Below are positions 54,832 to 64,000 of a stretch of 64,000 bases of DNA, in pieces. The notes under the pieces are model-generated. The model had not been told where the DNA came from. It saw only the letters and a program-made list of their open reading frames with translations, and made no database searches. Source of the stretch: Protea cynaroides (Eukaryota > Streptophyta > Magnoliopsida > Proteales > Proteaceae); NCBI GenBank assembly GCA_028583415.1, contig CM053276.1:63531510-63595509 (forward strand), read 5' to 3'. How positions within the stretch are numbered: position 1 is the first letter of the stretch; every line of letters begins with the position of its first letter. A program made the translations under genes and the position numbers.

Positions 54832-55155
54832 ATATCCCAAATTTATAAAGATTTTACCCCTGAAATCTGGTCACAATTGTTAGTTCTTATCCCATACATA
54901 TGGGTGTCTATCACGCATCATTACTTACGAGATCAATACATATTGGCTGTAATATTTAGTAATCAAGGGAGTAAAGGCTTACCCAATTCTCAAAAAGTTC
55001 CTCAAGTTAGTGCGTGATCCACACTCACATAGAGGCATAGCACTCCCAATACTATATCCAAGTACAACAAGGGCAACTTGGCCATGGCACTTGTGCATTC
55101 TCTACCCTCGCAATTCCATAGCCCCTATACATATCATGCATTTTTTGTTGGTTAC
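54832..55155. other. Unclassified segment
   Basis: 324 bp without recognised gene or repeat landmark between two LTR starts. Short open frames present are not convincing. Confidence 0.4.
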
Positions 55156-55810
55156 TGTAAGCACCCCATTTTTGCCACCTCTAGCTGAACAAAGTTTTAC
55201 TAGAGCGTAGCAGCAAAGCGAGAGAGGTGAGAGAAAGTTTGGAAAATACAGGGGAGGCGAGTGAAACTCTCTCAAAAATGACAGTCGATCAGCCCCAGCA
55301 TGCTCTCTATAATGTTTTGAGAATAACTGAAATGATCCCTAGTGTCCAGGAAGTGAACACATATGGTAAGTTGGTGAGTCCCATCGCGATCGCCAGAATC
55401 TCAATGCGAAATTTTGGATTTTTAGCTGTGACATCGATAGGGTTTTTGATGGGCCCCATAGTAAGGACATGGGCTGCAACCTACATGGATGCATAGGTCT
55501 TAGAAATACCTTCGAAATGAGACCTAAATCGCTGGATTCTGATGTCAAATGGAAAAGATATGGCAATTTTAGTATGAGAATAAGAATAAGGGTATTTTCT
55601 GAAGAATAATAATCATCCAAGGGCCTGCATGCATATTATCGTAAGTTTAATTATTTAAACTTTATCTTCTCATATCTTGCTCATCCTACGTCCAAATAAA
55701 GTGATTTTAGTATAATTCCTCATTTTTGGTACTCTACAAAGTGGACGTGGAGAATTTGGGACAGATGTCTCTAAGGGATCCCATGCAGAGCTGTAAGCGG
55801 ATATGCCTAT
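55156..55810 (+). repeat. LTR-like sequence starting TGTAAGCACCCC, first part
   Basis: The start TGTAAGCACCCCATTTTTGCC looks like a Ty3/Gypsy LTR end of another lineage; a Tat/Ogre-type source is a guess. The last ~165 bp (about 55640-55810) are one unit of a degenerate tandem repeat continued at 58226 after the solo LTR. Confidence 0.4.
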
Positions 55811-58225
55811 TGTAAGACCCATACCTGACTAACCTGGTCTTACCACCTTGTATTAGGTCTTCCTATCATGGTCGGACCAAACAGACCAAGTATGTGAAGA
55901 AACCACAAGGCTAGGTATATAATTCAAATGCAAAATCATCTAATTAAGACGTATGGTTGCATAGCTAAACAGGTGTGGTCGACCACACCTTAGAATATTG
56001 AGACCACTCGAGTTTGGGATGTGTGGTCACAGTTTTAAGATGTGTGGTCGATGGATTCTGTGACCCCACGTGCGACCACACAACGGTATAACCGACTCCG
56101 TGATTAAGAAACCTTTTTAATCTGGGGGGGTTCCTTCCTAATCAAAGTAGGACTTTATTTGGATGTTTTTCTCTATATAAAGGACGTCCCTTAGTATCTT
56201 TTACTCTTTTAGAACCTAAACTGAAAGAGAGAGAAAGAGAGGAGTGAGAAGAGAAGGAGAATTGAAGAGGAAGACTAGGAGAAGGAATTGCAGAGAAAGC
56301 TCTGATTCTCCAGCAAGTTTAAGGTATGGAATCATTCCCTATATTAATTGAATGCCTATAATAGATTATGGAGGAGATATTGAGTCAAAGTAAGATCTCA
56401 ATCCTAAGACCATGAACAAAACTCTAAGGAGATCCATGAAGAATGGATTAAGGTGAAGGACTATGTAAAAGTGTGAATATTAAGCCATAGAACAATCATA
56501 GGAAGGATCATCATGTTAGCCATGGAATCAAGTTATGAAAGGATGTGGCTGAGAGTAAAAGTCGATCAAAAACTTGTGTGGTCACAATTTGATCGACCAC
56601 ACGAGGCACATATGTCTGACCACACGCCCTTGGGAAGTTTCCAGGGAGGGTGTGGTCGCATGTGTGTGGTCACATATCTGTGGTCACATGATATGTGACC
56701 ACACGTATCGACCCCACACCCTGTGGTCGCAGAAACTGAGACCATAGGTGCAGTCACACTTGCGATCACTCAGCTTCTGGAGGTCTGTTTGATGCTAGTA
56801 TGGACCATTGACTACTGTAAATTGATGAGCTTGAACCTTAACTTAAACTTATAAATTTCTTAGGTTTCTAAGAGGTTTAAGAGTGAGTTAAGAAGCTTGG
56901 AGAAGATTAAACATTTCTAGCAGGTGAGGGAACATAACCTAAACTAACTGGCTAATAATAAACTATTTACTTTTATTGAGTCCAATGCCATGATTGATTA
57001 TATGCTTGTATGCTTGTAATGTACATCTCACATGTCATCCAATATTCTTGTTATTACTGCTCATGCATATTTATTTTTGTCTATTTATAATATGATGATG
57101 ATGCTAAGAATAGGCATGTGATTGTGTGTGTGTGGTTAGTGTACTTGATGCCAGTGGAGCATCAGGGGGAGGACGTGACATTGTGGTTCATCTTGGTCGC
57201 CAGAATCTAGCTCTATCTCTACTTAAGTCTTGTTCACTGACATCATCGTATCACCATTACTTTAGCAGAACTATTATGTCGTAGGGCATCAGGAGAGGTG
57301 GTCTCGGACCGTGTAGTCTTCGACTCTGTCGGGGGGCCTTAGCTCTATCTTTATGGACATATTGAGGGATGCTGGGGTGAGGCCTTGGATACACTGGATA
57401 ACATTTAGGATTGGTTAGTTGCGAGCCCAGTTTACAAGCCCTTGCCAATAGGGGCTTACGTGTTGGTATGGATAGGGCATCAGGGGAAGTGTTGGTGGTG
57501 TTTGATCGTGTTGGATCGTGTTGGTATGGGTAGGGCATCAGGGGAAGTGTTGGTGGTGTTTGATCCAGACACTTTAGCTATCTCTATTCCATGGTGGGTG
57601 CATGTGGGATGACAATGGTGTTTGATTCATTGGACGGATTCACACACTCGTGTATAGAGGTGCGGTGGCTTCCAATCCTTTCTATAGCATATTGCAAGCT
57701 TAAAAACTAGACCAAAGATATGAATTGAATGCATGCATATATTTGTTGCATTGTGTTGTTTGCTCACTGAGCCGTGATGTGTGCTCACCCTTTCGACGTC
57801 GAATATTTTTAGTTGTTGATGCAGGTCCTACCATTGAAGATTACATGAACACGTCGACGTATGGACACGTAGCAGCGATAGACGTGGAAGCTATGGAAGA
57901 GGTGCAAGATCCATCGTGTGAGTGCAATTCATGTATTTTTGATTAGTTTAATTGATTGGTTATCGGAACATGTAATTGATTAATTTATTTTATTTTATGT
58001 TTTGAGTTACTTCGGAGATAATTGGATAATTAATTATGCTATTACTATTAGATACTCAATTCATTAGTATTATAGACTTTCGCTATTGTTTATTTACTCT
58101 GATGATGCTTGTGGAATGTATCTAGTTTAATCGGATGGGCACGGCCTATACGAGATCTTGGTTGAACCATTGATTTTCTTAACGGTTCATCAAACCACTG
58201 GTTAGACCAGATTTGGGGTGTGATA
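55811..58225 (+). mobile_element. Solo LTR (2415 bp)
   Basis: Begins TGTAAGACCC, ends GGGGTGTGATA (expected CA mutated to TA). Flanked by CCTAT and CCTGT, a 4/5 target duplication, and not followed by a primer-binding site, so it is a solo LTR left by LTR-LTR recombination. It has TATATAAA at 56174-56181, donor TTTAAG/GTATGG near 56324, 60-nt block about 56871-56930 followed by GTGAGGG, GTGGTC-rich palindromes (about 55975-56100, 56575-56760), a local duplication near 57470-57560 and an intact terminal exon. Confidence 0.85.
57813..57946 (+). CDS. Conserved terminal coding exon, solo LTR
   Basis: 134 nt after ATTTTTAG. Encodes VDAGPTIEDYMNTSTYGHVAA... to ...VQDPSCECNSCIFD and TAG. It aligns without gaps to 3544-3677 although many codons differ, including the stop. 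Read without splicing, an ATG at 57725 also opens this frame (MNACIYLLHC...), as at 61868 in Element IX, so a short unspliced ORF is an alternative. Confidence 0.6.
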
Positions 58226-60022
58226 CCTGTGTAAAGTTCAATTCTTCATAATTTTATTATCCGACATCCAAATCATGTGATTCAAGTCTCAATATGTTCC
58301 ATTTTTGATGATCTACAAAGTGGATGTGAAGGATTTGGGGTAAAGGTCTCTGAGGCATCCCATGCAGAGTTGCTAGCCGAATTATCATAAATTGACATGT
58401 TTAAACTTCAGAAATTCATAAGTTGGCCATTTTACGTCCAAATGAGGTGATTCAAGTTCCAGTATTTCTCATTTTTAGTGTTCTACAATGTGAACTTAGA
58501 AAATTTAGGGTAGAGGCTGTTGAAAGATTTCATGCGAAATGACAACGAAAATTGCCTATCAAATGATAAAGAGAGAAAGCCCAGTTAATCCTTGTCAGTT
58601 CGGACCAGTCAACCTAAGCCAGTCTTGATCCAACCTAATCAACCCAAGTCGGTCTAGCTCAGTCCAACTTAGACCAATATAGAACGAACTGGTTCACCCA
58701 TGTGCATGTAATTTGTGTATGTATTATATTTTTATACTATGTAATTATATGGTACATACCATATATATACATTTTATATTAGGAGACTGATCCAAGGAAG
58801 GGAAAGAGATTAAAGAGGGAAAGAAGTATCTAAATAGGAGGGCTAGAGAGAGAATCCAAGAAAAATAATGGGATGGCCGAATCTATGGAAAGTTGAGAAA
58901 ATAAAAAAAAAAGAAAGGAAAAATGAATAAAAGAAGCTCAGTCGTGAGAATTGGAGAGAGAGAGAGAGGGAGACAGACAGAAAAGGAGAGACAGAGAAAG
59001 AGGGAGTCAGTCATGAAAGAAAAAAAAGGAAAGAAATTAGATTGAGATGGAAAAAAAGCCGAGAAGATTGAGAAAAAAAGGAAAAAGAAAAAAAATAAAA
59101 AAAAGGAAAGAATAGAGAGAGGGAGACGGACAAAAAAAGGAGAGAATAGAGATTGAGAAGATTGAGATGGAAAGAAAGCCAAATCTATGAAAAGTTGATG
59201 AAAAGAAAAAAGAAAAAAGAGAGTTGAGAAAAAGGGAAGCTCGGGGGAAAACAAAAGGAAAAAGGAATGAGAATACCAGAGAAAGGGAGAGTCTAAGAAA
59301 AGAAGAGAAAAACTGAGAGAGAAGAAGGGAGCAGTAACCGAGCAAAGGACGAAGAAGAAGAAGAAGAGAAGCGGGGGGCCATACCTGTTGTTGTGATCGC
59401 CGACCTACAAACCGAGGTAAACCCCACTGACCCTCTTATGTTCTATCATTATTTTTTACCACTCTTCTCTGCTGCTATATACCTAATCCACAATCCTAAA
59501 TCCTGCTGCTCATGGCTAACGATCTCCAATACCCAACACTTCATCACCAGATCCCACTGATTGCCCCTACATTCATTACCCAGCTGATCCATTACACCCT
59601 CCACCTGATCTGCTGCACTATCAAATCTCACCCCCAACCATAAACCAACTTACCTGAACTGCCATATTATCCCACCTTGCTAAACCTCCACCCACTCCTT
59701 ACACAAAAACCTGTTGTAACCATGTCTTCCTTCTCCACCGTAACACTTAATCATTCCTCCATGCAAATCTCACTTGTAAACACCAACGCATTGCAGCCAA
59801 CACTTGCCCATATCTAAGCAAACCACCTGTAACAATCTGAGCCCTCTCCATCAACTTTCATCCTCTACATCCTATTCACCCCACATGGCCAAGTTTTTTG
59901 AATCTTATGAGATCAAGTTCTAATCAATGCTTAAAATATAATGTGATTGATCCATATGCTTGAGTTTTTATGATATTGGTCTGACCACATGCTTGGAATT
60001 GTTATGAAATTGATTGATCCCA
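58226..60022 (+). repeat. LTR-like sequence, second part, with purine-rich tract
   Basis: Two further degenerate ~165-bp units at 58226-58390 and 58391-58560 (shared CGTCCAAAT.A.GTGATT, CTACAAAGTGGA and CATGCAGAG). Then unique sequence, a GA-rich tract, and sequence up to the next LTR at 60023. No protein gene; long minus-strand frames at 58883-59345 are by-products of GA richness. Confidence 0.5.
58790..59385 (+). repeat. GA-rich low-complexity tract
   Basis: About 600 bp dominated by A and G (GAGAGAGAGAGAGGG, AAAGAAAAAAG and similar). In LTR elements such a purine-rich stretch may represent the leader just after the transcript start. Confidence 0.8.
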
Positions 60023-62365
60023 TGTAAGACCCGTACTCCACTAACCCAGTTTAACTATGTCATACCAGGTCTTCCCATCATTCCTGGACCAAGTGGACCG
60101 AGCGTGTGAAGATGGATCACAAACCAGGTATAAAAGTAGACTCAACACCTAAAACTGTATGCATATGGTCGGATACCTGGATAGGTATGGTCGACCATAT
60201 GGTAAAAATGAAGATCACGGATCCAGGACCCTACGGTAGATGATTTTGACCCCATGGTCGACTGGTTCTGCGATCGTAGCCATCGACCGTAAGACCCCAT
60301 ATCAGACTCTGAGTTTTGGAAACTTTCCTAAACTAAGGGAATTCTATCCTAATTGAAAGAGGACTCTATATGGAGAGTTTTCCTCTATATAAAGGACGTC
60401 CCTCAGCCTTTTTCACTCTTTTAGAACAATAGTAAACCATAGAGAGAGAGAAGGGAAGAAAAAGAAGAGAAGGAGAAGAAGAAAAAGCTAAGGAAAAGAA
60501 TTTACTGAGAAGAGATTGGCTCTCTATCATAGGAAAAGGTATGAACCGAATCTCTAGAGATGTAAACTCTATGGAATAAGACTTCTATGGAGGATAGAAG
60601 ATATCAACCTATTATCATCTATGTGATTCTTGGAGAAAATCCCAATGATAACCATGAGGGATGCATTTGATGGTTAGGGTTGATAAAAAACTACTAATGA
60701 TAGCCATAGGATGACCTTAGGATAAACACAATTGAAGAGCAGAGGATTTGACCCAGGAAGAACTCGAATTACATGTAGTCTATGACCAGAAATCTCAAGG
60801 TCGCAGCTACGGTCGACCATAGCATAACCAGCCTGATAAGAGGATCGACCATATGCATTCGGGAAGATTCAGGAATCATATGGTCGCAGCTATGGTTGCA
60901 CTATATGCGATCGTAGGGTATCGACTGTAGGAAGTAAGGTCGACACAGTATGAGACCATAGGACCAATCAGACACTTATTAGTGCTCTATTTTGATTTTC
61001 GACTACTGTAACATGTTACATAAGAACCCTATCTTAAATTCATATGACTTTTAGGTTGTTAAATTGATTGAAAGAGAATTGCAAGGCTAGAAAGGAGATC
61101 AAGTATTGCTAACAGGTGAGGGAACAAGACCTAAACTAATTGGATAATAACAAACTGCTTTATTTTTATTGAGTCTAATGCCATGATTGATTTTATGTGT
61201 ATATGCTCGTAATGTGCATCTCACATGTCATCCAATATTTTTGCTATTACTGCTCATGCATATTTAATTCTGTTTATTTATAACATGATGATGATGATGA
61301 TCCTAGAAATAGGCATGTGATTGTATGTGTGTGGTTGGTGTGTTGGATGCGAGTGGAGCATCAGGAGGAAGACATGGCATAGTGGTCTTTGATCTCGTCA
61401 CTAGACTCTAACTCTATCTCTGTTTAAGTCTTTCCCACTAACATCATCGTATCACCAATACCTTAGCAGAACTATTATGTTGTAGGGCATCAGGGGAGGT
61501 GGTCTCGGACCGTGTAGTTTCTGACTCTGCCGGGGGGCCTTACCTCTATCTCTATGGACGTATTGGGAGATGCTGGGGTGAGGCCTTGGATACACTGTTT
61601 GGCATTAGGATTGGCTAGTTGCGAGCCTAGTTTATAAGCCCTTGCCAGCAGGAGCTTACGTGTTGGTATGGATAGGGCATCAGGGGAAGTATTTGCGGTG
61701 TGTGATCTGGACACTTTAGCTCTATCTCTATTCCATGTGGGTGCATGTGAGACGACAATGATGTTTAATCCATTGGATGAATTCACACATTCGTGTATAG
61801 AGGTGCAGGGGCCACCAAACCTTTCTATAGCACATTACAAACTTAAAAACCAGACCAAAGATTTGAATTGAATGCATGCATATGTTTATCACATTGTTTT
61901 GTTTGCTCACTAAGCCGTGATTTGTGCTCATCCTTTCGACGTCGAATATTTTTAATTGATGTTGTAGGACTTACTATTGAAGATTATGTGGATGCACCGA
62001 TGTATGGACATGTAGCGGCAATGGACGGGGAATTAACGGAGGAGACGCATGATTCTTCATGGGAGTGCAACCACTGTGTTTATGATTAGTTTAGATATGT
62101 TTGACTGCTGAAACATGTAATGGGTTAATTATTTTTATGTCTCGAGTTTTGAAGATAATCGGATTAATTATTTATTATCATTGTTAGACACTCAGTTCAT
62201 TATCTATAAGACTTTTGCTTATTTGTTTATTACCTTTGATTATTACTATGAAATGTGTGTGTGGTTTGATATGGTGGGTACGACCTATGCGAGATCCTGG
62301 TTGAACCGTTGGTTCATTGACAGTTCATTACACCATTCTGGTTAGACCATAATTGGGGTGTGACA
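60023..62365 (+). repeat. 5' LTR of Element IX (2343 bp)
   Basis: TGTAAGACCCGTACTCC to GGGGTGTGACA. TATATAAA at 60386-60393, donor AAAAG/GTATGA near 60539, GGTCGACC-type palindromes (60165-60300, 60795-60960), middle block about 61056-61116 followed by GTGAGGG, and terminal exon 61956-62089. It is inserted in the preceding LTR-like sequence; the right target duplication is beyond the window. Confidence 0.92.
61956..62089 (+). CDS. Conserved terminal coding exon, Element IX LTR
   Basis: Encodes ...VVGLTIEDYVDAPMYGHVAAM... to ...THDSSWECNHCVYD and TAG. It aligns over 134 nt, but the usual TTTTTAG acceptor is TTTTTAA here; a TTGTAG four codons in could serve. One motif cysteine is Trp. An unspliced ATG-started frame (61868) also reaches this segment. 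Confidence 0.5.
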
Positions 62366-62368
62366 ACT

Positions 62369-62380
62369 TGGTATCAGAGC
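62369..62380 (+). other. Primer-binding site, initiator Met tRNA (Element IX)
   Basis: TGGTATCAGAGC exactly, three bases after the LTR end. Internal region follows to the window end. Confidence 0.95.
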
Positions 62381-62532
62381 ATCTCCGGTTCTACCCATTG
62401 ACCTAACTACTTCCACGTGAGTCATGAACTGAGTTAGGATAAAAATTAAAAACTGTAATAAGAACGCACCATAAACACCTGTGTTGTTTAAGACATAAAC
62501 TAAAAAAAGAATAATGCACATATGTGAATGGG

Positions 62533-62535
62533 AAA

Positions 62536-62621
<86 letters not shown>
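62533..62621. repeat. Compound microsatellite (AAAT)n-(AT)n
   Basis: About 13 AAAT units (62533-62584) directly followed by about 18 AT units (62585-62621), in the leader between the primer-binding site and the antisense ORF. Confidence 0.95.
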
Positions 62622-62624
<3 letters not shown>

Positions 62625-62656
62625 AAATAGGAATAAGACAAATGTACATCTAAATC

Positions 62657-62688
62657 AGAGTACAGTCCACAATCAAGATAGTTACTCT
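62657..62688 (+). other. Leader hairpin, Element IX
   Basis: AGAGTA (62657-62662) pairs with TACTCT (62683-62688). Compared with AGGGTA/TACCCT in Elements I and IV, both sides of one base pair have changed and pairing is kept. Confidence 0.5.
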
Positions 62689-62721
62689 ATATTATAAAAA
62701 GGGAAAAAGAAATAAATGATA

Positions 62722-63870
62722 TCATAAAGCTGGAGGTGCTGGAGGAGGAGGTGCCTCACGGTCTCTATCATAGTCCTTAACATACACTCTCAAGAGCCAG
62801 GCCACCTGAGTCTGAGTCGCTTAGAGACTAGCTATCAAATCCATTATCCGCTAGTCTGTAGAGTGCTGAGCATCTAGAAGCTCTCCTACTCTCTAATCAG
62901 TCACGCACTGAGCCTCCCGAATCTCACATAGTAGCCCCATCATGTCATTTGGTGGTGGGCGTAAAGGGCTAGCTGAATGATAAGCCCAAAAAGGGCCAGC
63001 TCCAGTAGAATACTGTGGTGATGGAGGAGGGATGGCATCCACATCTATGAACATCCGATCATCGTCCTCCTCATCATCACTCTCGTCTACCTCTACTGTT
63101 GCCACTGCTGCCGCCTCTGCATCTACTGCCGCTACTCGAGTAAGAGGACGTTTCATAGCATTCCTCTCATACACTAGGTCCACCTATAGATGAGCGAGCA
63201 AGGTGAAGATCAGCCGCCTATAGGGCAAGTTACCTCTCAAGTCAGGCAACATAGCTTTGTGCATAGTCCGAAGGATAATATATGGGAGACAGATAGGTTG
63301 CCTAGTACAGATACAGTACAGTAGGTACTGAGTCAGCTGTGAGACCATCTTGTAGTGTTCACCCTGGGGAATAAGATTATGCTGGATAATCTTACAGTAG
63401 ACCCGTGGCTCTGGATGCAGGTTGACTGCTTTCATCTCCCAGCGGTCATCCAGAAGAATTTGGTTATCTATCTCTACACGCACCTGTGTAGACAGAAACT
63501 GTGGCTCCCTTAGCTCATAATAAACCAACTGACCATCATTTGAGATGCCTAGGAGATCAGCCAACTCAGTTGAAAGAGATCGAAACCCCTTTTACCCATC
63601 TTGTGATCTGAAGCTCTCTGACCCTATCAACATCCTCTAGGTCACCTCACCCTCCACTTGAAGGTGACAATAGAACTGCTTCACTAAATCTGCGTGAGTA
63701 CAAGCCTCGTACAGAATCACTGGCGACCAATCCATATCACCAAATGCCCTTTCCACATCAAACATGGCTAAATGGGCTAAATTAACACATCTACCCACTT
63801 CCAAAGGTATTGTGTTTCTGCTTCCACGGACCTGAAGCGACATGGGTCATGAAACCTTAGTGCGAACCAT
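62722..63870 (-). pseudogene. Antisense ORF of Element IX, decayed
   Basis: Minus strand, ATG at 63868-63870 just after an acceptor-like TTGCAG. Segments in several frames: 'FRSVEAETQYLW' and VGRCVNLAHLAMFDVERAFG...WSPVILYEA (63640-63840), 'MADLLGISNDGQLVYYEL' (63500-63564), 'IIQHNLIPQGEHYKMVSQLTQ' and 'LPDLRGNLPYRRLIFTLL', an acidic run ESDDEEDDD (63070), and a Pro-rich end with the final stop at 62722-62724. At least four frame breaks. The order matches the intact-length copies in Elements I and IV. Confidence 0.7.
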
Positions 63871-64000
63871 GATAACTGCAAGAGAAGAAAATAAGAAAAA
63901 CAAGTTAGATAAATTTGAAAATTTGATAGCATAACGATGTAAAATGGAAAAAGCCTCACTTTTCACCTAAACATTTGGGAAGGAGGACTTACATAGGTCC

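Noticed and set aside
58883..59345. Long minus-strand frames rich in Phe, Ser and Leu
   Set aside because: Direct translation of a GA-rich low-complexity tract; no start context, motif or conservation.

Overview
This window is plant nuclear DNA made almost entirely of nested Ty3/Gypsy LTR retrotransposons. I see no host gene, rRNA, tRNA or CRISPR. The eukaryotic, probably angiosperm, assignment rests on six primer-binding sites of the plant initiator-Met tRNA type, Del/Tekay-like chromovirus polyproteins (DSG protease, FIDDIL reverse transcriptase, HHCC/DDE integrase, C-terminal chromodomain), very long LTRs (about 2.2-2.4 kb) and deep nesting. The species cannot be named from the sequence.

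Layout. Element II (minus strand) occupies 1-1638 and 13705-16642. Its gag is split by Element I, a structurally complete plus-strand element (1639-13699) with 2322/2323-bp LTRs and a perfect 5-bp target duplication (CTGTC). Element II itself sits in an older plus-strand LTR whose 3' part is 16643-17295. The region 17454-30045 is a patchwork of other, partly unresolved LTR-like sequences: a pair of long relatives in opposite orientation (17454-21417 plus, 23531-27868 minus), both with internal tandem repeats, and fragments between and after them. Element III (plus, 30046-39020), Element IV (minus, 39021-45762) and Element V (minus, 45763-51151) are decayed and truncated against one another. 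A different minus-strand LTR covers 51152-54831. A further LTR-like sequence begins at 55156 and is split by a near-intact solo LTR (55811-58225). Element IX (60023 to the end) has a 5' LTR, primer-binding site and the start of its internal region.

How the parts work together. Element I reads 5' LTR, primer-binding site, conserved hairpin, antisense ORF on the opposite strand, gag, short intron-like spacer, protease/RT/RNase H/integrase/chromodomain, duplicated polypurine tract, 3' LTR. It is coding-dead: gag has a 23-bp duplication, pol has three in-frame stops and the antisense ORF has one.

Most unusual observations: (1) the LTRs of all these families look like small split genes, with a TATA box, a conserved 5' splice site, a roughly 60-nt middle exon and a terminal exon. 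In eight LTRs that terminal exon is 134 or 137 nt long and encodes a conserved tail ending in a C-x-C-x-x-C-V-[Y/F] motif. (2) Gag and pol are separated in three copies by an 80-85 bp intron-like segment whose removal would join them in frame. (3) The antisense ORF has its own conserved 5' intron. (4) Palindrome clusters (ACCGGT type, or family-specific replacements) sit next to the putative sense and antisense transcript starts. All of these come from reading the sequence; none has been tested computationally.
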